Part shown: positions 42,821 through 52,941 of the stretch, piece by piece
How positions within the stretch are numbered: the first letter of the stretch is position 1
How the letters are laid out: each line of letters begins with the position of its first letter
Source: Hyphomicrobiales bacterium
GTDB taxonomy: Bacteria > Pseudomonadota > Alphaproteobacteria > Rhizobiales > Rhizobiaceae
Length of the DNA: 64,000 nucleotides
Reading direction: 5' to 3'
Assembly (NCBI GenBank): GCA_900470155.1
Contig: UBZT01000002.1
Coordinates: forward strand, 186,001 to 250,000
Translations under genes and position numbers: made by a program
The notes under the pieces: model-generated
Told to the model about the DNA's origin: nothing
Seen by the model: the letters and a program-made list of their open reading frames with translations, nothing else
Databases searched by the model: none

Positions 42821-43498
42821 ATGGCCGGACACAATCCGCTCGATAATCCCGATACTGCCAATCCCTATTTCGCCGCCCGCAACGAGTGGAATGAGCGATA
42901 TGGCTCCTATGTCAGATCCGCCGCCGCCTGGCGGATCGTCGGCATCACCGGCATGACCATGGCGGTGATCGGTTTTGGCTACGCGCTGTACCAGAGCACT
43001 CAAGTGAAACTCGTTCCCTATATCGTCGAGGTCGACAAGCTCGGCACATCAGTCAACGCCGGATTTCCGCAGCAGATCGAATATGCCGATCCGCGTGTTG
43101 TGCGCGCCACCCTCGGCAGCTTCGTCTCGAACTTTCGGAGCGTCACGCCCGACGCAGTCGTGCAGAAGCAATATATCGACCGCACCTACGGGCTGCTCAG
43201 GACATCCGATCCGGCGACCGAGAAGGTCAATGCCTGGTTTCGCTCGAACTCACCCTTCGAGAAAGCGAAGAGCTCAACCGTTGCCATCGAGGTCAACAAT
43301 ATCGTCGCGCTGTCAAACCAGAGCTACCAGTTGGACTGGACCGAATTCGAGCGTGACCGGCGCGGCAAGGAAACCGCCGTCCGGCGTTTCCGCGGTATCG
43401 CCTCCGTAACCCTGACGCCACCGCACGACGAGGGTGTCATCCGCTTGAACCCCATCGGTCTCTATCTCCGCGACTTCGACTGGACCGCACAGCTTTGA
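42821..43498 (+). CDS. trbF: Conjugal transfer protein TrbF (VirB8-like)
   Basis: 225 residues. Cytoplasmic N-terminus with [31 protein letters not shown], one membrane helix ([21 protein letters not shown]), then a periplasmic NTF2-like domain containing [35 protein letters not shown]. Family-typical. Confidence 0.94.
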   Translation: MAGHNPLDNPDTANPYFAARNEWNERYGSYVRSAAAWRIVGITGMTMAVIGFGYALYQSTQVKLVPYIVEVDKLGTSVNAGFPQQIEYADPRVVRATLGSFVSNFRSVTPDAVVQKQYIDRTYGLLRTSDPATEKVNAWFRSNSPFEKAKSSTVAIEVNNIVALSNQSYQLDWTEFERDRRGKETAVRRFRGIASVTLTPPHDEGVIRLNPIGLYLRDFDWTAQL

Positions 43499-43514
43499 AA
43501 GGCATGGCCCCAAC

Positions 43515-44366
43515 ATGATTATCCCACACACAAGAACACCGGCCACCCTGACGAGCGTTTTCGCCTCGGCGATGTTGGCGTCTTCAGTGGTCGCTCCTCC
43601 GCACGCATATGCTGCCGATGGCGTCACAGCCAACGAAGCAAAGGGCATGGGTATCTCCACCCAGTGGCGCGGCTCGCGCGGTCTCGTCACCAAGGGCCCT
43701 GACGGCAAGGTGATCTTTCTCTACGGCGAGGTGCAGCCCTCCGTCGTCTGCTCGCCGCTGCAGGTTTGCGACATTGAATTGCAAGGCGGCGAAGTCGTCC
43801 GCGACGTGTTGGTCGGTGACACGGTGCGATGGAAGGTAGAGCCCGCGACTTCGGGTGCTGCCGGCGGGCAAGCCATCCACCTGATCGTCAAACCGTCGGA
43901 GCCTGGTCTCGTGACCTCGATGGTGGTGACAACGTCACGTCGCACCTATCACATCCAGCTCAAGTCGCATCCGAGCCAGTATATGGCACGTGTCGGCTTT
44001 GAATATCCGGAGGATGTTTCGGCGAAACTCGCCGACGTCAATGCGCGGCTGGAAGCGAGCACCATCCCGGGTGCCGGCGTCCCGGCCGAACAATTGAATT
44101 TTTCCTATTCGGTTTCGGGCAGCGCCGGCTGGCGACCGACACGGGTCTATTCCGATGGGGAGAAGACTTACATCCAGTTTCCACAATCAATCTCCGGTCA
44201 GGATGCGCCGGTTTTGTTCGTCACGTCAGGCGGGCAGAACCGGATCGTCAACTACCGGATGAAGGGCGACATGATGGTCGTCGACTATCATGTCGATCGT
44301 GCGGTGCTTGTCTCCGGCGTTGGCTGGAAACAGGAGAAGATCGCGATCACAAGGGGAGGGAGATAA
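43515..44366 (+). CDS. trbG: Conjugal transfer protein TrbG (VirB9-like)
   Basis: 283 residues, periplasmic/outer membrane core component. A signal peptide covers about residues 1-31 ([20 protein letters not shown]). The VirB9 C-terminal domain shows [29 protein letters not shown] and [38 protein letters not shown]. It overlaps trbH by one base (TAATG). Confidence 0.94.
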   Translation: MIIPHTRTPATLTSVFASAMLASSVVAPPHAYAADGVTANEAKGMGISTQWRGSRGLVTKGPDGKVIFLYGEVQPSVVCSPLQVCDIELQGGEVVRDVLVGDTVRWKVEPATSGAAGGQAIHLIVKPSEPGLVTSMVVTTSRRTYHIQLKSHPSQYMARVGFEYPEDVSAKLADVNARLEASTIPGAGVPAEQLNFSYSVSGSAGWRPTRVYSDGEKTYIQFPQSISGQDAPVLFVTSGGQNRIVNYRMKGDMMVVDYHVDRAVLVSGVGWKQEKIAITRGGR

Positions 44367-44842
44367 TGAACATCCCTCTCTCCCATTCGCGCGCCTTGCA
44401 ACCCCTCCGCAACTTTGCCGCAGCCTGCGCCATAACCGCCCTTCTTTCCGGATGCCAGTCGACCGGAACAAAAGGGCTCGTTTCCAGCACCGCGCCGCCG
44501 GAAATCTCCGGTCCTGCCGCCAGCGCAATTGCCGGCGATATGGTGAGCCGCCTTGCCGAACAGATCGGGCCGGGAAAGGCGACCGTTGTCCTGAAGACTG
44601 ATGCCTCGCCCTTCGGCCAGGCGCTGGAGGCGGCGCTGAAGGGATGGGGCTATGCCGTCGTTACCGACCAGAAGACAGATAGCAGCGCGACGGTCATCCC
44701 GCTCGCCTATGTGATCCTGACTGTCGATGGTCAGGTGCTGGCCCGTCTATCGACAAATAGCGTCGAACTCGGACGTGCATATACGGTAACGGCGAACAGT
44801 GCGACGCCAGCGAGCGCCTTGTCGCTCATGCGGCGCGGGTGA
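44366..44842 (+). CDS. trbH: Conjugal transfer lipoprotein TrbH
   Basis: 158 residues with a lipoprotein signal ([12 protein letters not shown], lipobox LSGC near residue 30) and family segments [16 protein letters not shown] and [15 protein letters not shown]. Probably the VirB7-like outer-membrane lipoprotein of the Trb core. Confidence 0.9.
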   Translation: MNIPLSHSRALQPLRNFAAACAITALLSGCQSTGTKGLVSSTAPPEISGPAASAIAGDMVSRLAEQIGPGKATVVLKTDASPFGQALEAALKGWGYAVVTDQKTDSSATVIPLAYVILTVDGQVLARLSTNSVELGRAYTVTANSATPASALSLMRRG

Positions 44843-44853
44843 GGGAGGATCAT

Positions 44854-46176
44854 ATGGTGCAGTCTCTCAATCTCGGCGCGGGGCAAAACAGCCGGGCCCC
44901 ATCCACTATCCGCCGGATCAACCGTCTGCCGATCGTCGTCATCATAGTCCTGGCAGTCGCGTTTCTTGGTGTCATCTTCTACGGGCTTGCGTCCCGCGGA
45001 TTGTACTTCAGCAAAGACAACGGTCCGGAGACGAGTTCGGGCAACCCGGCCTCAACCTATGCCGACCAGCTCAAACGCGGCGTCACCGACGGTATTATCG
45101 GCGAGCCGCAGCAGCAGATCACTTTCCAGCCGACGCCGGTCGAGACAAAGCGGGCGGAAGACAAGACCAACAATCCCTTCACGCCGCAGCCGGGGCAGCG
45201 CGAGGTGCAGCAGCGCGGTCAAGAGCCGGAAGCGGAAGCGGTCTGGCGGGCCCGTATTCAGCGGGAACAACAGGAACAGGTTCTTCGGGAGCAGCAGCGC
45301 CAGCGAATGGCCAGGCTGCAGGCGAACAACGCTGCCTATGATGCACCGCTTGCGATCGATCGCAGCAAGCTGGGGGCGCGTACGGAGACGAATGACGCGA
45401 GTGCGGACCCGGCAACAAGAGCCGCGACAGTTCCGACAAACACTGGACGTGCGCCCGATCTCTATGCAGCCGCGCTCCGCGCCGGGCTCGGCGGTCAAAA
45501 CGCAGACCGCAATGCGCAAGGTGCCAAGGAGGACTTCTTCAACGCCGACCTGAAAGAGCTGGGCTACCTGCCGAACCGTGTCGTGTCTCAACAATCGCCA
45601 TTCGAGCTTAAGCGAGGCTCGGTCATACCGGCAACGCTGATCACGGGCATCAATTCCGATCTACCGGGCAGGATCACCGCCCAGGTAAGCCAGAGCGTCT
45701 ACGACAGCGCGACAGGGCATCGTCTGCTCATTCCGCAAGGAACGAAGCTGTTCGGTCGTTACGATAGCAAAGTGTCTTTTGGTCAGAAACGCGTTCTTGT
45801 CGTGTGGACCGACATCATTTTTCCGAACGGCTCTACACTGCAAATCGGCGGAATGTCGGGGACGGACGCACAAGGGAATAGTGGTTTCAGCGACAAGGTG
45901 AACAACCACTATTTAAAAACGTTCGGCTCGGCAGTGCTGATCGCCCTGATCGGGACCGGCATCGATATGGCCGTTCCGGAAAGCTCGACGCTCGCGACCC
46001 AGGACACGGCGTCCGATGCAGCACGGCGGAATTTCGCAGAAACGTTCGGGCGCGTTGCCGATCGAACCATCCAACGGAACATGGATGTTCAGCCTACGCT
46101 GGAAGTTCGCCCCGGCTACAAGTTCAACGTCCTTGTCGATCAGGACATTGTTTTTCCACGGTCGTATAAAGACTGA
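44854..46176 (+). CDS. trbI: Conjugal transfer protein TrbI (VirB10-like)
   Basis: 440 residues. N-terminal cytoplasmic part, one membrane helix (LPIVVIIVLAVAFLGVIFYGL), a Gln/Arg-rich coiled region near residues 110-150, and the C-terminal VirB10 barrel domain (SPFELKRGSVIPATLITGINSDLPGRITAQVSQSVYDSATG, later GYKFNVLVDQDIVF). ATG 44854 with GGGAGGA upstream is preferred over GTG 44839. Last gene of the operon. Confidence 0.94.
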   Translation: MVQSLNLGAGQNSRAPSTIRRINRLPIVVIIVLAVAFLGVIFYGLASRGLYFSKDNGPETSSGNPASTYADQLKRGVTDGIIGEPQQQITFQPTPVETKRAEDKTNNPFTPQPGQREVQQRGQEPEAEAVWRARIQREQQEQVLREQQRQRMARLQANNAAYDAPLAIDRSKLGARTETNDASADPATRAATVPTNTGRAPDLYAAALRAGLGGQNADRNAQGAKEDFFNADLKELGYLPNRVVSQQSPFELKRGSVIPATLITGINSDLPGRITAQVSQSVYDSATGHRLLIPQGTKLFGRYDSKVSFGQKRVLVVWTDIIFPNGSTLQIGGMSGTDAQGNSGFSDKVNNHYLKTFGSAVLIALIGTGIDMAVPESSTLATQDTASDAARRNFAETFGRVADRTIQRNMDVQPTLEVRPGYKFNVLVDQDIVFPRSYKD

Positions 46177-46572
46177 TAAGGGTGCCTGAGTTCGGTCCCT
46201 GGTGAGGCGATGACTGCGGGAGGTCGTTCAATCGCGATAGAACATAGCGTCAAGCTATGACATGCAGGTGCACGCTGTGATCCGGCTTTCAAGTTTAACC
46301 CCTTTCGGCGCCGAAGGATGACCCCAGACGCGACGAAGTAACATGCTGATGTGTTTTCATTCTTTGCTGTCCAACAGGGGGCATCCTTCCGCGCCTATGA
46401 CCGGGTCAAATGCCTCGCCGAAACACATTTTCAGTTCTACCGTCAGCTCAGCTTCGACAAAGCTCAGGAGTTCAATGTCAGCGCGTTAATTAAGCGCGCT
46501 TATCTAAGTCCGTCGATTAATTAAATGAAATGCGTCTTGCTTAAATAACGGGCGCGGCTTGAGCGCCTCAGC
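46177..46572. other. Junction region between trbI and the Fic genes
   Basis: About 400 bases without a supported gene. Two TTAATTAA octamers occur at about 46485 and 46520. The 3' part reads in the frame of the following Fic gene but a TAA about 27 bases before its start blocks extension. Probable recombination junction. Confidence 0.5.
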
Positions 46573-47613
46573 TTGGCTGAGCGCGCGCTAGGACACCTGG
46601 ATGGTATCACAATGCTGCTGCCGAGACAGGAGCTGTTTCTGTATATGTATGTGAGAAAGGAAGCCGTTCTTTCCTCGCAGATTGAAGGCACACAGTCCAC
46701 GCTTTCTGATCTCTTGCGGTTTGAGACCGAAGCTCAAGCCGGGCAGCCGGTTGATGATATCCGTGAAGTATCCAACTATGTTGACGCCATGATGTATGGT
46801 TTGGAGCGGCTGGAAACGTTGCCCATGTCGTTGCGTCTGATCCGTGAGATGCACGCCAGGCTCCTGCAGAGTGGACGAGGAGGCACCAAGGATCCTGGAG
46901 AGTTCCGCCGCTCGCAGAATTGGATTGGTGGGACACGGCCCGGTAACGCACTCTTTGTACCGCCACCCGTCACTGAAATGGCCGGTTGCATGGATGCGTT
47001 CGAGCGCTTCATGCATGACGACCAATCGCGGTTACCGGCGCTAATCAAAGCTGGCCGACTGCATGTGCAGTTTGAAACGATCCATCCGTTTCTCGATGGC
47101 AATGGTCGTATCGGCCGTCTGCTTGTAACCCTATATCTTTGCATGAACGGGGTTTTGCGAAAGCCGCTGCTCTACCTCAGCCTCTATCTAAAGTCCCATC
47201 GGAGAGAATATTATCGGTTATTGCAGGAGGTCCGCGAGCATGGAAATTGGGAAGCTTGGCTGGACTTTTTCTTGGCCGGCGTTGCCGACACTGCCAATCG
47301 AGCGTTTGAGGCAGCGACCCAGATCGTCGATCTTTTCAAGGAAGATCGGGAGCGGATCACGATGGAAAGCGATAGAGCAGGCTCGGCCCTTCGCATTCAC
47401 GAGCTTTTCCAGCAGAATCTTTTTCACACAGCGAACCAGATTGTTCAAATCACGGGTCTTTCCGCGCCAACGGTCAATGCTGCACTTGTTGATCTGGAGC
47501 GTTTAGGCATCGTTGATGAGGTAACCGGCCGCAAACGCGGCCGCGTGTTCAGCTATCAGCGATATCTCGCAATTCTGAGCGAAGGCACGGATCCCTTGCC
47601 CCTCAGTTCATAA
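46573..47613 (+). CDS. Fic/DOC-family protein (class II, N-terminus uncertain)
   Basis: 346 residues. The inhibitory helix motif SSQIEGTQSTL (S-x-x-E-G) lies near residue 35, and the catalytic Fic loop HPFLDGNGRIGR near residue 177. A C-terminal winged helix follows (FHTANQIVQITGLSAPTVNAALVDLERLGIVDEV). It should AMPylate or otherwise modify a protein target, with the inhibitory helix restraining it. Usual members have about 40-60 more residues before AERALGHLDG; here the only start is a TTG with no ribosome site, and an in-frame stop lies 27 bases upstream. So the 5' end is probably truncated or the start is unusual. Convergent with the second Fic gene. Confidence 0.8.
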   Translation: MAERALGHLDGITMLLPRQELFLYMYVRKEAVLSSQIEGTQSTLSDLLRFETEAQAGQPVDDIREVSNYVDAMMYGLERLETLPMSLRLIREMHARLLQSGRGGTKDPGEFRRSQNWIGGTRPGNALFVPPPVTEMAGCMDAFERFMHDDQSRLPALIKAGRLHVQFETIHPFLDGNGRIGRLLVTLYLCMNGVLRKPLLYLSLYLKSHRREYYRLLQEVREHGNWEAWLDFFLAGVADTANRAFEAATQIVDLFKEDRERITMESDRAGSALRIHELFQQNLFHTANQIVQITGLSAPTVNAALVDLERLGIVDEVTGRKRGRVFSYQRYLAILSEGTDPLPLSS

Positions 47614-47661
47614 GAAATAGATGGGCCGAAGGTTCGATTTTCATCAAGGCTATCGATGATT

Positions 47662-49200
47662 TTAGAGTGCCTTACTCATCGACCAAGAGGTGCGCTCCGC
47701 GATGAATTCCGCGAACGGTTTGACGTTCATGTGGACGCTCGCCTGTTCAAGGCCGGCCAAATAAGTTGACCGATCCTCAACCCTAACCACTGCCCATGGA
47801 AACCCACCCGAGGCGAACATGGCGTTCATTAGGAAGCGCGCCATCCGTCCGTTGCCGTCAGGATAGGGATGAACATAGCCTATCAACCAGTGGCCAAGGA
47901 CTGCCCTAACCGCTGGTTCGCTCTCCTTCTCCAGTAGATCGAACAGGGTCTCCATTCCATCCGGAACCGCTTCGGAACGCGGTGGTACATGCCATGATCC
48001 GCGAAGATAAACAGGGTGGTTTCGATAGCCCGCGAGGGCGCTGGGTTTCAGGATACCTGCGGCTACGGAGGGACCGAACAGTTCGCGGTACCAATCCCTA
48101 TGTTGCTTACGGATAACGGCTCCAGCCGGTGCACCGCGGAGAATCTCCGCAACAGATTCCTTCACGCTCTGAAATGCCTGCCAATAACCGCGAGCTGCCA
48201 GGGCGTCCCGGTTTTGCCTATCCTGCTGATCCACATCCGGATCCCACGTACCAGCGCGCACGCGATCAATGAGTTCCGGAGTAACGCTGTACCCTTCGAT
48301 CGAAAGTGAATGGTATGCGTCGTTCTTGTATATGTCCTCGACCGATTTCATGAAAGCGACGGTGTCCCAGGGAAGTCCGGGTGCAGCAGGAAAAACATCG
48401 AGGACCGTCTGACGCTGGCTTTCCCATATAGCATTGAGACGCGCCACGATGGGAGATCCGCCTACAGCTAAGGTGGAGACTTGCTGGTTTTGATCGAACG
48501 GGTCGGTCTCTCTAACGTCGTACATCGCGCCTTTCATCGTTTTCAAGATATCGTCGGCGAACTCGCCTTTTCCTATGCGCCGAAATGCCCCGGCCAGGCG
48601 GCCTGCCACGGCCGAATGCCCTCCGTCGAGTAATCGACCGAGGACACCCGACACATCGCGCATGGATTTCAGCACGATCTGGGCTTCGATAGGTGATCTT
48701 TGGAAAAACGCTTCAGCAACTTTTACCAGGGCGGCGTCCGCAGTATAGAACCTCAATCCGTTTTTCTCGACGAGATCCTCGCCCGGTGGCATTTGCTTGG
48801 TCTTGAGATCGTAGATGGATGTGCCAAAAAGCAGTGATAAATTGTTGCCCGTTGCCTTTGGACTGTTGACAATCACCTGGGGCGGAATCGCAGTTGCTTC
48901 AGCGTGGAGTAGCATCGATTGTTCCGGTGACAGATGCCATTCCCGTCCAAAGCGGTCGTTGAAGTAGAGGGAGCAGAACTCCCAGAATGAAGCGTACCAA
49001 AGGGTTGTGTCGCCGTCTTGGGACTGGGGTCCCGTTGACATTTGCCAACCGCGGATGACTTCTTGGAGAAATCCGCTCCGTGTAAGGCGCTCTCGGTGTA
49101 GTCGGCTGAACTCGTCGGACTTGAATATTCGACGCCCGCCATCCTGCAATGTTTTGAGGGCTTGCAGGGCGTCAGCCAACTTTTCATTTGGTGTAGCCAT
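47662..49200 (-). CDS. Fic-family protein with N-terminal AbiEi-like region
   Basis: 512 residues. The Fic loop HPYPDGNGRMARFLMNAMF lies near residue 450 and the inhibitory motif YHSLSIEGYSVTPE near residue 310, so it is probably autoinhibited. The first 150 residues (LRAHRERLTRSGFLQEVIRGW-type stretch, WHLSPEQSMLLHAEATAIPPQVIV) resemble AbiEi-type DNA-binding antitoxin regions; this is tentative. ATG 49200 has GGGA 6 bases upstream; GTG 49239 is the alternative. A tandem-repeat array lies 78-196 bases upstream, perhaps its operator. It may be a self-contained toxin-like module. Confidence 0.78.
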   Translation of the reverse strand: MATPNEKLADALQALKTLQDGGRRIFKSDEFSRLHRERLTRSGFLQEVIRGWQMSTGPQSQDGDTTLWYASFWEFCSLYFNDRFGREWHLSPEQSMLLHAEATAIPPQVIVNSPKATGNNLSLLFGTSIYDLKTKQMPPGEDLVEKNGLRFYTADAALVKVAEAFFQRSPIEAQIVLKSMRDVSGVLGRLLDGGHSAVAGRLAGAFRRIGKGEFADDILKTMKGAMYDVRETDPFDQNQQVSTLAVGGSPIVARLNAIWESQRQTVLDVFPAAPGLPWDTVAFMKSVEDIYKNDAYHSLSIEGYSVTPELIDRVRAGTWDPDVDQQDRQNRDALAARGYWQAFQSVKESVAEILRGAPAGAVIRKQHRDWYRELFGPSVAAGILKPSALAGYRNHPVYLRGSWHVPPRSEAVPDGMETLFDLLEKESEPAVRAVLGHWLIGYVHPYPDGNGRMARFLMNAMFASGGFPWAVVRVEDRSTYLAGLEQASVHMNVKPFAEFIAERTSWSMSKAL

Positions 49201-49866
49201 TTTGGTTCCCACGACCTCGTTGTTCTTGCGCGAACTCACAATGCCGCGTCTTATAAGGCAATGCCTGCATCATTACACGTTTTTGATGTCGTTTATATGC
49301 GCGTTTTTAACGCTGAGTTAATACACGTTCAAGGTGACGATTCAATAACGTTTTTGATGATGGGTCATAACGCGTCTTTGGTGTCGTGAGTCATCACAAC
49401 ATTTCGTGTCGACCTAAGCGTAAACCCCCGGTGCGGGCCGCCTTGCGAGGTCGAAGCGAACATCGGAAGTCCTAGTGGAAACACGAGGAGTAGTCCTATG
49501 ACCAAGCTTGCTCGTGCTGCAGTCCTCGCTTTTGCTGCGCCAGCTCGACGGCTCCAGCAGGAAGCAGGTCGAGAGGGAACATTCGTCGAGCCGTGCGCTC
49601 CTCTTCTTACGAATAGGAAAACCGCGTTGCGCGCTTGAGGCGAAAGCGACCTTAGGGGTGCTCGGCTTCGTGATCCAGTACTATACGAATGCCACGTTGA
49701 CGGACTTCAGGTAAAACCTGTTCGTTGTTTTGCGCATGATGGCTTCACTTTCTCAAAAATTGGAGCCTCCGGCAAAACCCGGTGCGTTCAACCCGCCCTC
49801 TTCCCAAATCATAGTTGGGTGGCAAAGTCGGCGGGCTTTCAACGGCTGGCTCGTGTCCGCTCGTGT
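49201..49866. other. Fic upstream region and remnants
   Basis: About 665 bases. It contains the 24-bp repeat array (listed separately) and a 46-residue open frame at 49498-49638 that begins like a secreted protein (TKLARAAVLAFAA) with GGAG upstream but then loses any export-like character, so it may be a frameshifted remnant. Otherwise nothing recognised. Confidence 0.4.
49278..49396. repeat. Five tandem degenerate 24-bp repeats upstream of the Fic gene
   Basis: Units begin CGTTTTTGATGTCG, CGTTTTTAACGCTG, CGTTCAAGGTGACG, CGTTTTTGATGATG and CGTCTTTGGTGTCG at 49278, 49302, 49326, 49349 and 49373, a 23-24 bp period. Iteron-like geometry; more likely an operator array for the Fic gene or its regulator than an origin. 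Confidence 0.7.
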
Positions 49867-51990
49867 TCAGCCCGCTATGGCTTCATATCCCACTTCGATG
49901 GCCGGAAAACAAAGCTCCACGCGCGTGCCTTCCCCTGGACGAGAGGTGATCCTGACTTCACCACCAGACTGACGGACAAACCCGTAGACCATTGCGAGCC
50001 CGAGACCCGAGCCACCGGTTTTCGAGCGCGTGGTAAAGTAAGGCTCCATAGCCTGATCGAGAACTTCAGGTGACATTCCCACACCTTCGTCGATAACGGC
50101 GATGACTACGGTTTCGGCAGTCCCTAGCGCTTCCACTCGGATCGTCCCACCGTCCGGCATGGCTGCTGAGGCGTTCAGACATAGGTTCAGGATGGATTGC
50201 TCGAGCAGCGCAGGATCGAGGCTGACGGTTGGCAGAGTAGCGGTAAGGTCCAGCTCTAGCCGATTGCGGGCGCCGATCGCCATTTCCAGCACATCAGCCA
50301 TGCCGTGAAGGATCGTGGCGATCTCGATCGAGGCTGGACGTATCTGCTGCTGGCTGCCGACGGACAACATGCTGGAGGCGAGTGCCCGTCCGCGTTCCGC
50401 TGCCTTTCGTATGCGCCCCAAGTGTCGCTTTTGTCGCTCTGTGAAGCCAGGTTCGCGTTCCAGCAGACCAAGACTGCCGGTTATGATGCCAATCATATTG
50501 CCGACCTCGTGGCTTACCTGATGCGTCATGCGCATCACCACATCGAGGCGCTGGGCACGGGCCGCCTCCACCTCCTGCCGATCCATGGCCGTTACGTCAC
50601 GAGCAAGCAAGACCACACCGCCGTCCGGTTGCCGTGAAGCGGAGATCTCCACGACCTGGTCATCGGGAAACCGATGACGGAGCACATTTCGCTCCTGGAG
50701 TGAGCCGGTTTCGTCTTCGGTGGGCATCAGCCACGGATCAATCTCGGGCACCGTCCCGACAAAACGGCGCAGAGGCATTTTTCGCGACGAGCCCGTCTGC
50801 CTCATCAGTTCTACGATGCGACGGTTCATGGTGATGGGTCGGCCCGCCGGATCGAACAGGGCAATGCCTTCGTTCATGGTGCGAAACGTTGAACGGATTG
50901 TGCGCGCGGCCGCTTCTGCGGTTCTCCTCAAGCGGGACACCCGATCCACGCTCTCCTTGAAGGCGCGAAAGGCATCGAGCAACCGGATCAACTCGGTTTC
51001 GGTCCCGGCGTAGACAGGCGGACCTACATTTTCTTCTCCGCGTGCCAGCGCATTCATGCCCCGCGAGAGATCTCCGATCCCGTGCGAGACCCGAATTACC
51101 GAGCGGATGGAGAGGATTGCCAGGATAACGACGGCGAGAGATGCCAGCACGATCATGACGAGCAACTGGCGCAAGGCGCTGGACGTCGATTCGAGGTTCC
51201 GGTTCAGCGCGCTGGCAACCACCTCCGACTGGGTTTCCGTCGCGTGCGAGAGATCCCGCGATACGGTATGCAGGCGCGAGACGGATGCGCGGATCGTGAA
51301 CATTTCCAGGAGGTAGCGTGTCTGTGCCTCGAAGATCCTCCGATAGGGGTCAAGCTGTGCGGGCGAGACCCGCAGATTGGGGCCCGGCACCAGCATGCGT
51401 GCGGAGGTTTCGGCGACGAAGCGTCGTTGAAGTTCACCTAGCTGGAAGAGGCTGTCCGACGTGGAGGCTGATTGTGCGATGTCATTAAGACGCTGCCGTA
51501 GTTCCTGATCCTGAATGGCGCGAGCGGTCGCTATCTCTCCGAGAGCGACGGCCGCTTCAGCCTTGTGCATTTGTGCGGCATCGGCATTTGCCGCAAGTGC
51601 CAGTGTCTGGGACTTAATGCTCTCAAGCAGTTCGATGATCCGGTGCGCGCCGGTGCCCTGCATGGCTGAGCCTGGCTTATCCGGCGCCATGGTTTGAAGA
51701 AGTGTCTCCACCTGGGCGACGACGGCGCGACTTTCGCTCGAAACGCGATAGGGGGACGTGGCATTCATCAGGAACGGTGCGCTTGAAACGAGGTCCGAGA
51801 CCTGTCTCGATACGAGCGAGACCTTGGCGAGACTGGAGAAGGCTTGCACGCTGTAGGCTGACATTTCACTGCGCGCCCTCTGCAGACCATAGATGGCGAC
51901 GGTCGATAGGAGCAGAACAGAAACGCAGATGAAGGCGATTGCGAAGGGCAATCGAAAGGCGATGGAGGAGAAGAAGGCGCGGTTGATCAA
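49867..51990 (-). CDS. Sensor histidine kinase with HAMP and PAS domains
   Basis: 707 residues. A first membrane helix near residues 14-34 (FAIAFICVSVLLLSTVAIYG), a long periplasmic region, a second helix (LLVMIVLASLAVVILAILSI), then HAMP (SVIRVSHGIGDLSRGMNALARGEENVG). A PAS-like segment follows (FRTMNEGIALFDPAGRPITMNRR). The phosphoacceptor is in THQVSHEVGNMIGIITGSL, and the ATP site has NLCLNASAAMPDGG, DEGVGMSPE and GGSGLGLAMVYGF. TTG 51990 overlaps the response-regulator stop by 4 bases; the longer Arg-rich frame from 52290 runs through that gene and is rejected. Partner of the adjacent regulator; likely senses the organophosphate or phosphate-related signal. Confidence 0.88.
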   Translation of the reverse strand: MINRAFFSSIAFRLPFAIAFICVSVLLLSTVAIYGLQRARSEMSAYSVQAFSSLAKVSLVSRQVSDLVSSAPFLMNATSPYRVSSESRAVVAQVETLLQTMAPDKPGSAMQGTGAHRIIELLESIKSQTLALAANADAAQMHKAEAAVALGEIATARAIQDQELRQRLNDIAQSASTSDSLFQLGELQRRFVAETSARMLVPGPNLRVSPAQLDPYRRIFEAQTRYLLEMFTIRASVSRLHTVSRDLSHATETQSEVVASALNRNLESTSSALRQLLVMIVLASLAVVILAILSIRSVIRVSHGIGDLSRGMNALARGEENVGPPVYAGTETELIRLLDAFRAFKESVDRVSRLRRTAEAAARTIRSTFRTMNEGIALFDPAGRPITMNRRIVELMRQTGSSRKMPLRRFVGTVPEIDPWLMPTEDETGSLQERNVLRHRFPDDQVVEISASRQPDGGVVLLARDVTAMDRQEVEAARAQRLDVVMRMTHQVSHEVGNMIGIITGSLGLLEREPGFTERQKRHLGRIRKAAERGRALASSMLSVGSQQQIRPASIEIATILHGMADVLEMAIGARNRLELDLTATLPTVSLDPALLEQSILNLCLNASAAMPDGGTIRVEALGTAETVVIAVIDEGVGMSPEVLDQAMEPYFTTRSKTGGSGLGLAMVYGFVRQSGGEVRITSRPGEGTRVELCFPAIEVGYEAIAG

Positions 51991-52727
51991 GGCAATGATC
52001 CGGCGTCGTCTGTGTGGAGCACATAGCCTTTGCCGCGTCGCGTCTGAATATGGCGGGGAAGATCGGGGTTTCGCTCGATCTTGCGCCTGAGGCGCAGGAC
52101 CAGAACATCGACGTTTCGATCGACGAAACGATCGGAGTCGGCTCCCATCCGGTCGAGAATCTGGGCGCGGCTGACGGGGTTGTTCGGCGTTTCGGCAAGA
52201 ATCTCGAGCAGGGCAAACTCTGCTGACGTCAGCGTCTTTGTCGGATCGGTGAGGCAAACGGCCCGGCGTTGACCGAGATCGACGGCCCATTCGCCGAGCC
52301 TGAGCGCTGTCTGCGTCTGTTCGCGTTCGCCCTCCCTGTCTTGGCGCAGTTGCGGATGGGTGCGACGGAGAACCGCCTTGATCCGTGCGGTAAGCTCATT
52401 CGGTTCGAACGGTTTAACGACATAGTCGTCCGCTGCCGTCTCCAGTCCCAGCACCCGATCGGTCGCGCTGCCTGCTGCCGTTACCATAACGATGCCGACA
52501 TCGGTCTGAGCTCTCAGACGCTGCGCGAAGGCGCGTCCGGACAGGCCGGGCAGATTGTGATCAACCAGAACAAGTTGAACAGTCTCATGTTGCAAGCGCT
52601 CTTGTGCGGCCTCGGCGGATGGTGCCGTCAGCGGGATCCAGCCTTCTGCCTCCACCAGGTCACAGATAAGCTCCGCCATATCCGGATCGTCCTCGACGAT
52701 CAGAATTTTTACCTTCTGGTTCAACAC
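51987..52727 (-). CDS. OmpR-family response regulator
   Basis: 246 residues. Receiver domain with acidic pair VEDDPD, phosphoacceptor Asp56 in VLVDHNLPG, and the Lys in DDYVVKPFEPNEL. A C-terminal winged helix follows (LTSAEFALLEILAETPNNPVSR, then DRNVDVLVLRLRRKIE and GKGYVLH). Divergent from the binding-protein gene at 52942, so it probably controls the transporter-phosphatase cluster. Confidence 0.9.
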   Translation of the reverse strand: MLNQKVKILIVEDDPDMAELICDLVEAEGWIPLTAPSAEAAQERLQHETVQLVLVDHNLPGLSGRAFAQRLRAQTDVGIVMVTAAGSATDRVLGLETAADDYVVKPFEPNELTARIKAVLRRTHPQLRQDREGEREQTQTALRLGEWAVDLGQRRAVCLTDPTKTLTSAEFALLEILAETPNNPVSRAQILDRMGADSDRFVDRNVDVLVLRLRRKIERNPDLPRHIQTRRGKGYVLHTDDAGSLP

Positions 52728-52799
52728 GTTGCAGTCCTCCCATCGGCATCATAACCGGGCAGGGCGAAAACGCAAAAGACTTGGTGGTTATCGGCAAAC

Positions 52800-52813
52800 G
52801 TCACAATTGTAAC
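52800..52813. promoter_or_regulatory. Near-palindrome between the regulator and transporter genes
   Basis: GTCACAATTGTAAC, with a perfect ACAATTGT core and GT/AC ends interrupted by one mismatched pair. A candidate operator for the response regulator, 129 bases before the first binding-protein gene. Confidence 0.35.
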
Positions 52814-52941
52814 ATTTGCAATCTCTGCAACGGGTGACGACGTCGCGGTGAAAGATCGGTAACCATTCTCCGGGTTGCCAGCCCGAACAGATACGGACAT
52901 GCTTCATTCATTGGAACGGGGAGGTTCCAGGGGAGGACGAC

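Noticed and set aside
35847..46176. Ti or Ri plasmid identity
   Set aside because: The transfer operon order matches, but no T-DNA, vir or opine genes are in the window, and many rhizobial plasmids share this operon.
49278..49396. CRISPR array
   Set aside because: The repeats are contiguous and degenerate, with no spacers.
51991..52290. 100-residue Arg-rich extension of the histidine kinase
   Set aside because: It runs through the response-regulator gene in another frame; TTG 51990 overlaps the regulator stop.
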